Below, one piece after another: positions 53,498 through 64,000 of a DNA stretch of 64,000 nucleotides (within the stretch, counting starts at the first letter, position 1; each line of letters opens with the position of its first letter). The position numbers and the translations under genes are program-made. The DNA comes from Peribacillus simplex (GTDB taxonomy: Bacteria; Bacillota; Bacilli; Bacillales; DSM-1321): the NCBI RefSeq assembly GCF_001578185.1, contig NZ_CP011008.1, positions 3,686,001-3,750,000 of the forward strand, given 5' to 3'. Under the pieces are notes generated by a model. The model worked only from the letters and a program-made list of their open reading frames with translations, was not told the origin of the DNA and did not search any database.

Positions 53498-55060
53498 ATG
53501 TCCAAGTTTTTAAAAGGGACGCTGATTTTATTAATCGCAAGCCTCATTACAAGGGTTCTTGGGTTCATTAACCGCATTGTCATCGCCCGCTTCATCGGCG
53601 AAGAAGGCGTTGGTTTATATATGATGGCTTTACCGACCCTATTTCTCGTCGTGAACATTACCCAGTTAGGCCTGCCTATCGCCATTTCCAAATTCGTTGC
53701 TGAGGCCAATGCCAAAGGTGATGAACGGAAAATCAAGAAAATCCTTGTCGTCTCTTTGGCCTGCACCTTTACTCTATCGATGATTTTCACTCCTGCAATG
53801 CTGCTTTTCGCGCCGGTTCTCTCAGAATACCTATTCACTGACGATCGGACGGTATGGCCGCTCATGGCAATCGCTCCTATCGTACCGATTATCGCCATTT
53901 CATCCGTACTGCGCGGTTATTTCCAAGGGAAGCAAAATATGAAGCCCTTCGCTTTCTCACAAGTCATCGAACAGGTGGCACGAATCACATTCATAGCCGT
54001 CCTGACGAAGGCCTTTTTGCCATATGGAATCGAATACGCTGCAGCCGGGGCGATGTTCGCTTCAATTATCGGAGAACTTGTTTCACTCATCTACTTATTG
54101 ACTAGCTTTAAATTAAAGAAACATTTTAAGTTCCGGAAAGGATTTATCAAGAATGTCAAATCAGGAAAAGGAACGTTCACCGAATTGATGGGGATTGCCC
54201 TTCCTACCACCGGAAGCAGGATGATTGGTTCGGTTTCGTGGTTTTTTGAACCGATAGTGGTTGCCCAGAGTTTGGCAATCGCCGGTGTCACCGCGGCAGC
54301 AGCCACCAGCCAATACGGGGAATTGACAGGGTACGCACTGCCTTTACTCATGCTTCCTTCTTTCGTTACGTCATCATTGGCGACGGCACTTGTCCCCGCA
54401 GTGAGCGAAGCCCGTACGACCGGAAACTTTCTACTCGTTGAGCACAGGCTTCAACAGTCCCTGAAAATCACCTTTATCACAGGCTGTTTAGCTGTCGTCA
54501 TTCTGTTCATTTTTGCCGAACCTATTTTACAAGTCATGTATGGCTCTTCCCATGCTGCTGTTTTCATTAAATTCCTGGCACCTTTTTTTATCCTTTATTA
54601 TTTTCAGTACCCGCTACAGTCCATGCTTCAAGCACTGGATCTAGCAAAAGCCGCAATGTTCAACAGTCTGGCTGGGAACATCCTTAAAATCGGTGTGATT
54701 TGGCTGCTGGCGTCGAAGGAAAGTTTCGGGATCATGGGAGCCGCAATCGGGATAGCCGTCGGTTCGATGCTCGTTACTTTTCTGCACTTTTCAACCGTGC
54801 TTAAGGTCGTCCCTTTCACGCTTCATTTCCGGAGCTATATGTCAGCTTTGGTCCTTGCCTTAATTTCAGGCTGGGGCGGTTATTATCTTTATAAAGTCCC
54901 GCTCTCCTCACAGCCTCTTGGCGCACGGCTTTTGCTGTCCGTGACGGTCGTGATCCTGCTGTTCACATTTTCCCTCCTCATGACAGGCAGCATAAAAAAA
55001 GCGGATTTGATCAGGATTCCTGTAGTGGGCGGCTTTTTATCAAAGTTTGCTTGGAAATAA
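53498..55060 (+). CDS. spoVB: Stage V sporulation protein B (MOP/MATE-type flippase)
   Basis: A 520-residue integral membrane protein with about 14 helices, related to lipid II flippases, needed for spore cortex formation. I start at the ATG at 53498 behind GGGAGGGAG. Family marks are ITRVLGFINRIVIARFIGEE followed by GVGLYMMALP, GLPIAISKFVAEAN and GYALPLLMLPSFVTSSLATA. Position next to comN and yrbG-like genes agrees with spoVB. The product is expected to sit in the mother cell membrane around the forespore. Confidence 0.93.
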   Translation: MSKFLKGTLILLIASLITRVLGFINRIVIARFIGEEGVGLYMMALPTLFLVVNITQLGLPIAISKFVAEANAKGDERKIKKILVVSLACTFTLSMIFTPAMLLFAPVLSEYLFTDDRTVWPLMAIAPIVPIIAISSVLRGYFQGKQNMKPFAFSQVIEQVARITFIAVLTKAFLPYGIEYAAAGAMFASIIGELVSLIYLLTSFKLKKHFKFRKGFIKNVKSGKGTFTELMGIALPTTGSRMIGSVSWFFEPIVVAQSLAIAGVTAAAATSQYGELTGYALPLLMLPSFVTSSLATALVPAVSEARTTGNFLLVEHRLQQSLKITFITGCLAVVILFIFAEPILQVMYGSSHAAVFIKFLAPFFILYYFQYPLQSMLQALDLAKAAMFNSLAGNILKIGVIWLLASKESFGIMGAAIGIAVGSMLVTFLHFSTVLKVVPFTLHFRSYMSALVLALISGWGGYYLYKVPLSSQPLGARLLLSVTVVILLFTFSLLMTGSIKKADLIRIPVVGGFLSKFAWK

Positions 55061-55064
55061 ATTG

Positions 55065-55092
55065 AACCGAAGCATTTAACGGCTTCGGTCAT
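55065..55092. terminator. Bidirectional terminator between spoVB and the DUF421 gene
   Basis: ACCGAAGC pairs with GCTTCGGT, with short T-rich runs on both sides, between convergent genes. Confidence 0.6.
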
Positions 55093-55778
55093 TTCTTCGT
55101 TTCATTCTTATCGATGTAAAATTGTCCATCTATGTATCCGCAAATCGAAATCTCTTTAATATTCGTTTCTCCCATTTTTTTCAACTGGTACCGGAGCCAA
55201 AAATGATTTTTGCCAATTTTATCGAGATTAGCCTCCTGAATCTCTCCGTCGATTATAAGGGGGTAGGGAGTTTCTACACTTTCCGACCTTTCTTCTTGCG
55301 CACTTTTAATCACCGAGAGCTTTCCTGAAGTTTCAAGGATGGCAAATTTAACAACGTTTAAATCACTAATTCCTTGTTCACGAAGTTGGGTCAATAAGTC
55401 ATCAAAATTATATCGTTGTTTACGCATCGCCTTTTCATCTATTTTCCCCTGATTGATAATGATCTGCGGCTTACCGTCCATGAAATTGCGAAACCTGACA
55501 CTTTTCAATGAGATCAATGCCAATGTCATTTGGAGGAACGCGAGGACAAACATTGGGATAGTCTGTCGAACAAACGGTTTTTCCAAATCTTCAAAGGATA
55601 GCACGGCAATGTCCCCTATCATGATGGATACCACTAAATCAAGAACGCTAAGTTCCCCTACTTCCCGCTTACCCATCATTCGAAAAAGGAACCAGATGAC
55701 TAGATAGATCACTGTTGTTCTAAAAATAATAGCCAGATAGGTTTCCACTTCATTTAACACATCCTTCATCCATAGCAT
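55089..55778 (-). CDS. DUF421 membrane protein (YrbG/YetF type)
   Basis: A 229-residue protein with three N-terminal membrane helices (TVIYLVIWFLFRMMGKREVG, LSVLDLVVSIMIGDIAVLSF, and one at about 75-95) and a cytoplasmic domain with YNFDDLLTQLREQGI and KLSVIKSAQEERSE. The GKREVG and SVLDLVVSIMIGD marks define the family. Its biochemical role is not settled. The start codon at 55778 has no strong ribosome binding site. Confidence 0.85.
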   Translation of the reverse strand: MLWMKDVLNEVETYLAIIFRTTVIYLVIWFLFRMMGKREVGELSVLDLVVSIMIGDIAVLSFEDLEKPFVRQTIPMFVLAFLQMTLALISLKSVRFRNFMDGKPQIIINQGKIDEKAMRKQRYNFDDLLTQLREQGISDLNVVKFAILETSGKLSVIKSAQEERSESVETPYPLIIDGEIQEANLDKIGKNHFWLRYQLKKMGETNIKEISICGYIDGQFYIDKNETKK

Positions 55779-55929
55779 GGCTTGGGGACTGAAAAATTAC
55801 TCCATAATCTTTTCTAATTTTATGGGAAGCTTCTGTAAACCTGGTCTAAAGGTTCCATACCGGGAATATGCTTGTACTAACACATAAACAGGCTAAAACG
55901 TAACAGCCTTTTAAAAAGGAGGAATACCC

Positions 55930-56316
55930 ATCGAAACTAAAAAAATGAGTGTCGCCGTAATTTATGGCGTAGGCTCCATCTTTGCCATAGCGATGATTGC
56001 AAGTTTAATCGTTTCCATCCTTCTTCGTTTTACTTCACTGACGGAATCATCCCTGACATATGTGATCATGATCGTGTCCTTTTTATCGCTGTTCATTGGT
56101 GGATTCATATCAGGAGGCAAAGGGAAAAAGCAAGGACTATTCTTAGGCGGAAGTACTGGGCTGCTTTATCTGTTGGTCGTGTTCCTTTTTCAATATTTAG
56201 GTCACGATGCACTCTTCACCATCAAGCAATGGATCTACTACGGCTGTTTTGTCATTACGGCCATGATGGGTGGCGTACTTGGGGTCAACATGAGCTCCGA
56301 ATCACGCACCAATTAA
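55930..56316 (+). CDS. TIGR04086-type membrane protein (YrzE-like), possibly starting at an AUC codon
   Basis: A small membrane protein of about 123-128 residues with four helices (VIYGVGSIFAIAMIASLIVS; TYVIMIVSFLSLFIGGFISG; LGGSTGLLYLLVVFLFQYLG; CFVITAMMGGVLGVN). The first ATG at 55945 is 22 bases from the strong AAGGAGG (55916-55922). An in-frame ATC at 55930, five codons earlier, is seven bases from that site, the ideal distance. So the start may be a rare AUC or an ATG misread as ATC. Function is unknown. Confidence 0.75.
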   Translation: METKKMSVAVIYGVGSIFAIAMIASLIVSILLRFTSLTESSLTYVIMIVSFLSLFIGGFISGGKGKKQGLFLGGSTGLLYLLVVFLFQYLGHDALFTIKQWIYYGCFVITAMMGGVLGVNMSSESRTN

Positions 56317-56330
56317 AAAAACACAGCAAA

Positions 56331-56355
56331 AAAACCGGGCACATGGCCCGGTTTT
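56331..56355. terminator. Bidirectional terminator between yrzE-like gene and yajC
   Basis: AAAACCGGGC and GCCCGGTTTT form a 10-bp stem with a five-base loop; A and T runs on both sides allow function in either direction between convergent genes. Confidence 0.88.
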
Positions 56356-56363
56356 CGTTTGTA

Positions 56364-56648
56364 TTATAATGTTGCTTCTTTATTTGGTGCGCTTTCCGTA
56401 ATTTCACGGATTGAGGCACGGTCGAAAGTCAGTTTTGTACCGTCTGGTGATTTAATGACGATTTTCAATTCATCGATCGAATCGATTGTTCCGTGCATGC
56501 CGCCGATAGTAGCAACTTTATCACCTTTTTTCAAGCTAGTTTGCATGCTTTGCGTAGCCTTTTGGCGTTTTTGCTGCGGACGGATCAATAAGAAATAGAA
56601 CAATACGAACATTAAGATCAACGGAAGTATTTGTGTTAAAGAACCCAT
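56364..56648 (-). CDS. yajC: Preprotein translocase subunit YajC
   Basis: A 94-residue single-pass membrane protein that joins SecDF at the translocon. After MGSLTQILPLILMFVLFYFL comes LIRPQQKRQK, the hallmark, and a small soluble domain KKGDKVATIGGMHGTIDSID. The start is the ATG at 56648 behind AAAGGAGTG. It follows tgt in the same direction, the usual queA-tgt-yajC order. Confidence 0.94.
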   Translation of the reverse strand: MGSLTQILPLILMFVLFYFLLIRPQQKRQKATQSMQTSLKKGDKVATIGGMHGTIDSIDELKIVIKSPDGTKLTFDRASIREITESAPNKEATL

Positions 56649-56689
56649 TTGTAAATTCACTCCTTTCGTTCATTAAAATATTTATGGAA

Positions 56690-58893
<2,204 letters not shown>

Positions 58894-58931
58894 CTGTTCC
58901 ACTTCCTAACCTGTCTATCAAGCTGTAATTA

Positions 58932-59138
58932 TTATTTAAAACGGCCGATCAAATAAAAAATGGCGGACAACACAACACTGACGATGATTGATGTAACGAT
59001 AGGAAAGTAAAAAGTCGTATTCCCCTTTTTCAAAAAAATATCTCCCGGCAGCCTGCCGAGATGGATATATTTCATCGCAAAACCAATCACGAATATAATC
59101 ACACCCAGTATCATTACCATTTTTGGTATATTCATCAT
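58932..59138 (-). CDS. DUF2905 small membrane protein
   Basis: A 68-residue protein with two membrane helices ([19 protein letters not shown] and [20 protein letters not shown]) joined by [17 protein letters not shown], the DUF2905 mark. The start overlaps the ruvB stop (ATGA), so it is translated with ruvB. Function is not known. Confidence 0.85.
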   Translation of the reverse strand: MMNIPKMVMILGVIIFVIGFAMKYIHLGRLPGDIFLKKGNTTFYFPIVTSIIVSVVLSAIFYLIGRFK

Positions 59139-60133
59139 TCAGGCATCTCCATTCCGAAATGCTCATAAACCAGCTGTGTTGCCATCCGGCCTCTTGGAGT
59201 CCGCTGAAGAAAACCGACTTGTAACAGATATGGTTCATACACGTCTTCGATCGTATGTGCCTCTTCGCCAATCGTTGCAGCAATCGTTTCCAGACCCACG
59301 GGCCCGCCACGGAATTTTTCAATGATCCCTTTAAGTAATTTATGGTCAATATGATCGAGTCCTAAACGGTCGACCTGCATTAATTCAAGCGCATAATCGG
59401 CAAGTTCGGCAGTTATCGTACCATCACCGTGTACCTGGGCGAAATCCCTGACCCTCCGTAACAGCCGATTAGCAATTCTCGGGGTTCCCCTTGACCTTCT
59501 TGCAAGCTCTGCAGCTGCCTGATCATTCATTTCCGTATCCATGATTCTTGCTGTACGGATGATGATATCAGCCAAATGGTTTTCCGTATAATATTCAAGA
59601 CGGCTTAAAACGCCAAAACGGTCCCTGAGCGGTGCAGATAGTGACCCTGCACGTGTCGTGGCCCCTACGAGGGTGAACGGAGGCAAGTCGATTCTGATCG
59701 AACGGGCTTCCGGCCCCTTACCGACTACAATATCCAGACAGAAGTCCTCCATAGCCGGGTATAGCACTTCTTCGACAACACGAGGAAGACGGTGAATCTC
59801 ATCAATGAATAACACATCACCGGGCTCAAGTGCACTCAAAATGGCCGCCAGATCTCCCGGCCGCTCAATGGCGGGACCGGAAGTCGTGCGGATATTGACA
59901 CCCATTTCATTGGCGATGATGACAGCTAGCGTCGTCTTCCCAAGTCCGGGCGGTCCATATAAAAGTACATGATCAAGCGTTTCTTCCCTCATCCTTGCCG
60001 CTTCGATGTATACGCTCAAATTCGCTTTCACTTTATCCTGTCCAATATATTGCTTTAAGTTTTGCGGCCGCAGGCTTTGTTCAAAGGATAGTTCGTTCAG
60101 ATCGGCTTCCTGATTGAATATTCTCTCCTCCAT
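59135..60133 (-). CDS. ruvB: Holliday junction branch migration helicase RuvB
   Basis: AAA+ motor of the RuvAB complex that moves Holliday junctions. The 332-residue protein has Walker [15 protein letters not shown] at about 57-70, Walker [11 protein letters not shown] at about 105-114, the sensor region [20 protein letters not shown] and the winged-helix end [13 protein letters not shown]. It follows ruvA by 11 bases. Confidence 0.97.
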   Translation of the reverse strand: MEERIFNQEADLNELSFEQSLRPQNLKQYIGQDKVKANLSVYIEAARMREETLDHVLLYGPPGLGKTTLAVIIANEMGVNIRTTSGPAIERPGDLAAILSALEPGDVLFIDEIHRLPRVVEEVLYPAMEDFCLDIVVGKGPEARSIRIDLPPFTLVGATTRAGSLSAPLRDRFGVLSRLEYYTENHLADIIIRTARIMDTEMNDQAAAELARRSRGTPRIANRLLRRVRDFAQVHGDGTITAELADYALELMQVDRLGLDHIDHKLLKGIIEKFRGGPVGLETIAATIGEEAHTIEDVYEPYLLQVGFLQRTPRGRMATQLVYEHFGMEMPE

Positions 60134-60144
60134 TGCGCCACTCC

Positions 60145-60759
60145 TTATCTTAACATCATTTGCAATGCTTTCTTAATGTATTGCTCGGTCGTCATATCTT
60201 CCGTCTGCAACTTCTTAGCAACCTTTTGGATTTCCTTTTCAGAATAACCAAGAGCCTTTAAAGCAAGAATGGCTTCATCCAACGCTTCTGTATAACCATT
60301 GGGACTGAGTGCTGCCGTGACGCCTTCGTTAAACAAGCTTGGAAAGGCATCCGGAATAATGTTCTCAAGTTTCCCTTTTAAATCCAGAATCATTTGCCGT
60401 GCCGTTTTCTTTCCGACTCCCGGGAATTTCACCAAAAACGATTCATCTTCACTTTCGATCGCCTGCACCACCTGATCAACTTGTCCTGATGCTAATATGG
60501 CTAGAGCACCCTTCGGCCCGATTCCGGTTACATTCAATAATTTTGTGAATAATGCCTTTTCTTGCCGAGTCTGAAATCCGTAAAATGCAGCCATATCCTC
60601 GCGCACATAATGATATAAAAAAACTTGGATTTCTTTCTGGTATTGGGCGGAAAAAATAAAAGGATTCGGCGTCATCACTTGATATCCGATTCCCCCATTT
60701 TCCACAACTATGTATTCAGGTCCAATATAATCGACCTTGCCTTTTATATAATCATACAA
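60145..60759 (-). CDS. ruvA: Holliday junction DNA helicase subunit RuvA
   Basis: DNA-binding tetramer that loads RuvB on junctions. The 204-residue protein begins with [20 protein letters not shown] and has tandem helix-hairpin-helix motifs ([37 protein letters not shown]) and a C-terminal RuvB-contact domain ([18 protein letters not shown]). It starts the ruvAB operon after bofC. Confidence 0.97.
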   Translation of the reverse strand: MYDYIKGKVDYIGPEYIVVENGGIGYQVMTPNPFIFSAQYQKEIQVFLYHYVREDMAAFYGFQTRQEKALFTKLLNVTGIGPKGALAILASGQVDQVVQAIESEDESFLVKFPGVGKKTARQMILDLKGKLENIIPDAFPSLFNEGVTAALSPNGYTEALDEAILALKALGYSEKEIQKVAKKLQTEDMTTEQYIKKALQMMLR

Positions 60760-60912
60760 ATTAATTCTCTCCCTGATTTTGCTGTACCTCTCATTTTATC
60801 ATAAAAAAGAAGGGTTGTTCATTAAAAGTTATTTAGTAGTCGGCAAAGACTTTTCCAATGGACGCTATCCCGTTTTATCGCATTTGGGGTTTACGGCTGG
60901 AGAAAAACAAAG

Positions 60913-60935
60913 AGGATGGGTGTCATCCCATCCTA
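60913..60935 (-). terminator. bofC terminator
   Basis: AGGATGGG and CCCATCCT form a perfect 8-bp stem with a six-base loop. It begins at the bofC stop codon and is followed on the minus strand by CTTTGTTTTT. Confidence 0.8.
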
Positions 60936-61442
60936 GTTTACCGAATATGGCTCATATTCTTTAATGAGCTGTTTATATTGGTCTTTATTCATGATCGGTA
61001 TCCCTTTTTGCAGCTCCTCCTGCTTGTATACTTCAAGTTTACCAACGTCTATTTGGTAAAAAGTATGAATGATCTTGGCGTGCTCAGGCCTTCCGATAAA
61101 AATGGATAACGTACCATCTTCCCTCATCCCAAGGTAACCATTCGCTTTTAAAAGCGGAGATATGTCATTTTCAATTTTCTTAAGGACAATATGTTCTTCA
61201 TTTTGATCGACTACTTTCCACCCTTGATATTTTGACCAAAAGTCTTCCATCGACCAAATTGTTTCTGTCAATTTCTCCTCACTTAACTCGCCATCCAGAT
61301 ACATACGCTGAAGGATGACTTTCCTTTCAATTGGTTCATTTTCCTTCTGCACAGGTCCTTCGGCATAAACGGTTAAACAAAATGGCAGTATGAAAAGTAT
61401 CATGAAAAATTGGATCCTTAGTTGATTAATCAATATTCTCAC
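60933..61442 (-). CDS. bofC: Forespore intercompartmental-signalling protein BofC
   Basis: A 169-residue exported protein that in B. subtilis restrains SpoIVB and so the SigK checkpoint. It has a signal peptide (LRIQFFMILFILPFCLTVYA), the conserved RKVILQRMYLDGELSEEKLT and the C-terminal GYLGMREDGTLSIFIGRPEH. The neighbour order with ruvA is the same as in B. subtilis. It likely needs a forespore sigma factor; I did not assign the promoter. Confidence 0.92.
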   Translation of the reverse strand: MRILINQLRIQFFMILFILPFCLTVYAEGPVQKENEPIERKVILQRMYLDGELSEEKLTETIWSMEDFWSKYQGWKVVDQNEEHIVLKKIENDISPLLKANGYLGMREDGTLSIFIGRPEHAKIIHTFYQIDVGKLEVYKQEELQKGIPIMNKDQYKQLIKEYEPYSVN

Positions 61443-61506
61443 CTCTTAAGGCGTTTACTTTTTAAGTAGTTTGACCCAAATAAGGATTATTAACCAGAAA
61501 AAATCT

Positions 61507-61542
61507 AAAAGGGCTGACCATGGAATCGTGGTCAGCCCTTTA
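61507..61542 (-). terminator. Terminator after the YhcN/YlaJ gene
   Basis: GGGCTGACCA and TGGTCAGCCC form a 10-bp stem with an eight-base loop, followed on the minus strand by TTTTAGATTTTTT. Confidence 0.88.
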
Positions 61543-61543
61543 A

Positions 61544-62149
61544 TTATTTTAAGTGATCTTGATGAATGTTAAGATTCTCGAACATGTCATTGGCATCCAG
61601 AATGACCATTTCCCTCGTATCGCCATCACGAAGATTGTTATCAAGTGTCATCGACCTATAATAGACACCTTGATCGGTTGTGACGTATAGGTTCCGGCCA
61701 TTTGAAAGCGGTCCGATTTCATTCTTGACTTTTTCTTTGACATTTTTTGCTTGGCTGTAGTCATTAAGCAGCAAGGCAACCAGCATTTCGTCTTTCATGA
61801 TGATTGTTCTGGCATCGATAACAGGGTACACTCCATTGGCGATTCCATTAGCTTTGTCGGCTAACGTGCCTTCATAAGAATTATAATAAGATGATCGGGC
61901 CCTTAGCGGTTTACTTTCATGGCCATGGTAATTACGATCCCGCGTACTGTATGCATCATCTTTATCGTAAAGGCTTTGCCCCATATTCCGATAATTGATG
62001 TTTCGTACCAATACATCTTTTTCAGTTGTATGGTACCCTGTTTCATTCGTTATATTTCCGTTTTTCGCTGTATCATTATTAGCGCATCCAACCAAGCTGA
62101 CAGCGGCTAATACCGTATAAAGTGGCAGTGTCCATTTTATTTTCTGCAA
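61544..62149 (-). CDS. YhcN/YlaJ family sporulation lipoprotein
   Basis: A 201-residue lipoprotein with signal WTLPLYTVLAAVSLVGCANN, where VGC is the lipobox. The family part is in the second half (ADKANGIANGVYPVIDARTI; GRNLYVTTDQGVYYRSM). Members sit in the spore membrane or cortex; CoxA (YrbB) is the positional relative beside safA. It is followed by a strong terminator and is likely expressed late in sporulation. Confidence 0.82.
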   Translation of the reverse strand: MQKIKWTLPLYTVLAAVSLVGCANNDTAKNGNITNETGYHTTEKDVLVRNINYRNMGQSLYDKDDAYSTRDRNYHGHESKPLRARSSYYNSYEGTLADKANGIANGVYPVIDARTIIMKDEMLVALLLNDYSQAKNVKEKVKNEIGPLSNGRNLYVTTDQGVYYRSMTLDNNLRDGDTREMVILDANDMFENLNIHQDHLK

Positions 62150-62250
62150 AATAACCCTCCCATTGCAATAGAATGAGCTATATTCCGCTCATAATTAGCA
62201 TGGGTGTCTAACGATGAATGTACTCTGTAAGTTACGGCCAAAAGCGCGTT

Positions 62251-63207
62251 TTATTTCCTCTTTAGGGAAGAAATCTTCTTCTCCAATTTTTCATTCATCT
62301 TAATCCGCTCCGAAAAACCTTCCACAGTCATTTTCCAGACCGAATGAAGCTGTGAAGAACTTTTATTAAGACGATTCCATTCACGGAAGATATCCGTAGG
62401 ATAAGTTAAAGCATATAAAAAGGCCAGGTCAGACTGATAGCTTTGCAATTGCGGCACTTCCCACAACTTGGTGGCCGCATCTTCCAAATGAGGTGAAATT
62501 CGATTTGCATACTGTAAATAATCAATGCATCTTGGAGCATTTGCCATTAGATCAAAATCGATTAAGGTTAAAGTGCCGTCTTCTCTCCGCAAGAAATTAT
62601 GGTGGGCACAATCACCATGAATGATGACTTTCTTTTCCTTACTCCATAAAGACTGGTTTTTATCAAAACCCTCTAATGCCCACTCCCCCCATCTAATCCA
62701 TTCTTTAATAATATCTTCGGAAACATATTGTCGAACATAAGAAAAGTTATTTTTAAATAGTGATAAACGCTCGTTCCATTTTTTTGATTGATCAAAAACA
62801 GGGGCGTTAATGGAGAGATGTTCAGAAACATCATGGAAGCTTTCCAGTAACTGAATTCCCTCTAAACGGTCCTTATGATTGGAAAATCGGAATTTTTTCT
62901 TACTGGGCGGAAAATAGTCCATACTGCCATACCATTTCCCTTTGAATTGAAAGGGCATTAAATTCTGATGAATATAATACGTTTGATGGAAACCCTTTTG
63001 TTTTAATAAAGAAGTCAATTCTCTTTGCCGATCCCATTTTTCAAAACTGCTGAATCCTTTAAGGATTATTGGATGACCCTTTTCAAAAGTTATTAAATAG
63101 ACACTGCTTTGAAGATGGTGGACTTTCTTTGGCTTACGATTTATATAAGAGAGGAGACGAGTGTTAAAAACACTGTCTCCTTGATAATTAGTAGTCATCG
63201 CTTTCAT
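62251..63207 (-). CDS. Spore coat kinase-like protein, YsxE/CotS family
   Basis: A 318-residue protein with an aminoglycoside-phosphotransferase-like fold. VYLITFEKGHPIILKGFSSF resembles the ATP-site N-lobe, VIIHGDCAHHNFLRREDG the catalytic loop (HGDCAHHN) and LTLIDFDLMANAPRCIDYLQ the metal-binding DFD. Catalytic residues look intact. YsxE and CotS proteins are found in spore coats. The start overlaps the previous gene by 20 bases, tying it to the SafA-like protein. Confidence 0.82.
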   Translation of the reverse strand: MKAMTTNYQGDSVFNTRLLSYINRKPKKVHHLQSSVYLITFEKGHPIILKGFSSFEKWDRQRELTSLLKQKGFHQTYYIHQNLMPFQFKGKWYGSMDYFPPSKKKFRFSNHKDRLEGIQLLESFHDVSEHLSINAPVFDQSKKWNERLSLFKNNFSYVRQYVSEDIIKEWIRWGEWALEGFDKNQSLWSKEKKVIIHGDCAHHNFLRREDGTLTLIDFDLMANAPRCIDYLQYANRISPHLEDAATKLWEVPQLQSYQSDLAFLYALTYPTDIFREWNRLNKSSSQLHSVWKMTVEGFSERIKMNEKLEKKISSLKRK

Positions 63208-64000
63208 CTACATATGTTGGTATCCCAAATGTTTCAGGAGCACGAACGCCACCGAATTGGCCAGGCTGTCCTCCCATTTGTCCAGGCAACATGGCTTCAG
63301 GCTGCCCCCGCATCATGCCCGGCTGACCACCAAATTGACCCGGCATCATCATCTCTAGCTGGCTTCCCGGCTGGCCTCCACCTTGACCTCCCATCATCCC
63401 TGGTTGGCTTCCACCTTGACCTCCCATCATCCCTGGTTGACCTCCTTGAAAGCCTCCCATCATTCCTGGTTGACCTCCTGGATGGCCTCCCATCATTCCT
63501 GGTTGACCTCCTGGATGGCCTCCCATCATTCCTGGTTGACCTCCTGGATGGCCTCCCATCATTCCTGGTTGGCCTCCTGGATGACCTCCCATCATTCCTG
63601 GTTGACCTCCTGGATGACCTCCCATCATTCCTGGTTGGCCTCCTTGATGGCCTCCCATCATTCCTGGTTGACCTCCTGGATGGCCTCCCATCATTCCTGG
63701 TTGACCTCCTGGATGGCCTCCCATCATTCCTGGTTGACCTCCTTGGAAGCCTCCCATCATTCCTGGTTGGCCTCCTTGATGGCCTCCCATCATTCCTGGC
63801 TGGCCTCCTTGATGGCCTCCCATCATTCCTGGTTGACCTCCTGGATGGCCTCCCATCATCCCTGGTTGACCTCCTTGGAAGCCTCCCGTCATTCCTGGAT
63901 GGCTTCCTTGATGGCCTCCCATCATCCCTGGATGGCTTCCTTGATGGCCTTCCATCATCCCTGAATGGCTTCCTTGATGACCTTCCATCATCCCTGAATG
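63188..64000 (-). CDS. Gly/Met/Gln-rich repeat protein, probable spore coat morphogenetic protein (SafA-type), 3' part
   Basis: The frame is open past the right edge, so only the C-terminal about 270 residues are seen. They consist of about 20 copies of an 11-residue unit MMGGHPGGQPG with variants (HQGG, FQGG, HQGSHPG), then a less regular QPGMMRGQPEAMLPGQMGG and an acidic end PTYVDESDDY. Position upstream of the YsxE-like and CoxA-like genes and near bofC fits SafA, which has a LysM start and a Met/Pro-rich tail. The LysM part would lie outside the window, so the name is an inference. Confidence 0.6.
   Translation of the reverse strand, partial: HSGMMEGHQGSHSGMMEGHQGSHPGMMGGHQGSHPGMTGGFQGGQPGMMGGHPGGQPGMMGGHQGGQPGMMGGHQGGQPGMMGGFQGGQPGMMGGHPGGQPGMMGGHPGGQPGMMGGHQGGQPGMMGGHPGGQPGMMGGHPGGQPGMMGGHPGGQPGMMGGHPGGQPGMMGGHPGGQPGMMGGFQGGQPGMMGGQGGSQPGMMGGQGGGQPGSQLEMMMPGQFGGQPGMMRGQPEAMLPGQMGGQPGQFGGVRAPETFGIPTYVDESDDY
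63400..64000. repeat. 33-bp coding tandem repeat
   Basis: The DNA of the coat protein repeats with a period of 33 bases (plus strand unit CCTGGTTGACCTCCTGGATG then GCCTCCCATCATT). Several neighbouring units are identical or differ only at one or two positions, so copy number probably changes by slippage or recombination without breaking the frame. Confidence 0.9.

Noticed and set aside
63383..63964. Plus-strand ORF with TSHHSWL repeats
   Set aside because: It is the antisense shadow of the Gly/Met-rich coat protein, which has proper gene context and frame.

Overview
The window looks like a chromosomal segment of a spore-forming member of the Bacillaceae, possibly Peribacillus-like (an inference from gene content and order only). 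The right half, about 33-64 kb, holds an order well known from Bacillus subtilis. Reading along the minus strand it runs: SafA-type coat protein, YsxE-like kinase, YhcN/YlaJ lipoprotein, bofC, ruvA, ruvB, a DUF2905 protein, queA, tgt, yajC, (yrzE-like and spoVB on the plus strand), a DUF421 protein, comN-like, secDF, recJ, apt, relA, dtd, an SH3b amidase (plus strand), hisS, aspS, 6S RNA and tcdA. Sporulation, spore-coat and Bacillus-type regulatory signals (T-box, probable CodY and Fur boxes) fit this.

Region by region. 1-14.5 kb: a long minus-strand exopolysaccharide operon. It starts with a tyrosine-kinase module (chain-length adaptor, BY-kinase, YwqE-type phosphatase), followed by an EpsC/CapD-type dehydratase and galU. 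An AT-rich variable part follows: priming sugar transferase, epimerase, five glycosyltransferases, a Wzy-like polymerase/ligase and a pyruvyl transferase. One glycosyltransferase is broken by a one-base shift in a run of seven G. 14.9-17.4 kb: a divergent SinR-like regulator and a beta-helix (pectate-lyase-like) protein translationally coupled to a 45-residue ORF. 17.4-25.6 kb: a scrap yard of decayed insertion sequences, a clipped VOC gene, a remnant of a protease tail and four copies of a GC-rich intergenic repeat. Within it lie three live genes: a Fur-box MFS exporter, a mini zinc-finger protein and a subtilisin-like protease.

25.6-33.0 kb: a branched-chain amino-acid (Liv) ABC operon with a second, upstream livJ-livH pair in which the permease is frameshifted; a probable CodY box precedes the upstream copy. 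33.2-37.4 kb: tcdA, an M20 peptidase, a NERD-domain nuclease-like gene sandwiched between two arrays of about 21-bp tandem repeats, and 6S RNA. 37.5-64 kb: the conserved translation, stringent-response, secretion and sporulation block. It is interrupted by one intact IS3-family element that landed in the loop of a terminator hairpin between apt and relA, with a GGT target duplication.

Functionally the segment combines cell-surface polysaccharide production under a biofilm-type regulator, nutrient uptake, translation quality control (aspS, hisS, dtd, tgt, queA, tcdA), the stringent response (relA, apt), protein export (secDF, yajC), DNA repair (recJ, ruvAB) and sporulation (spoVB, bofC, coat proteins). 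All identifications come from reading the sequence; no database search was run.
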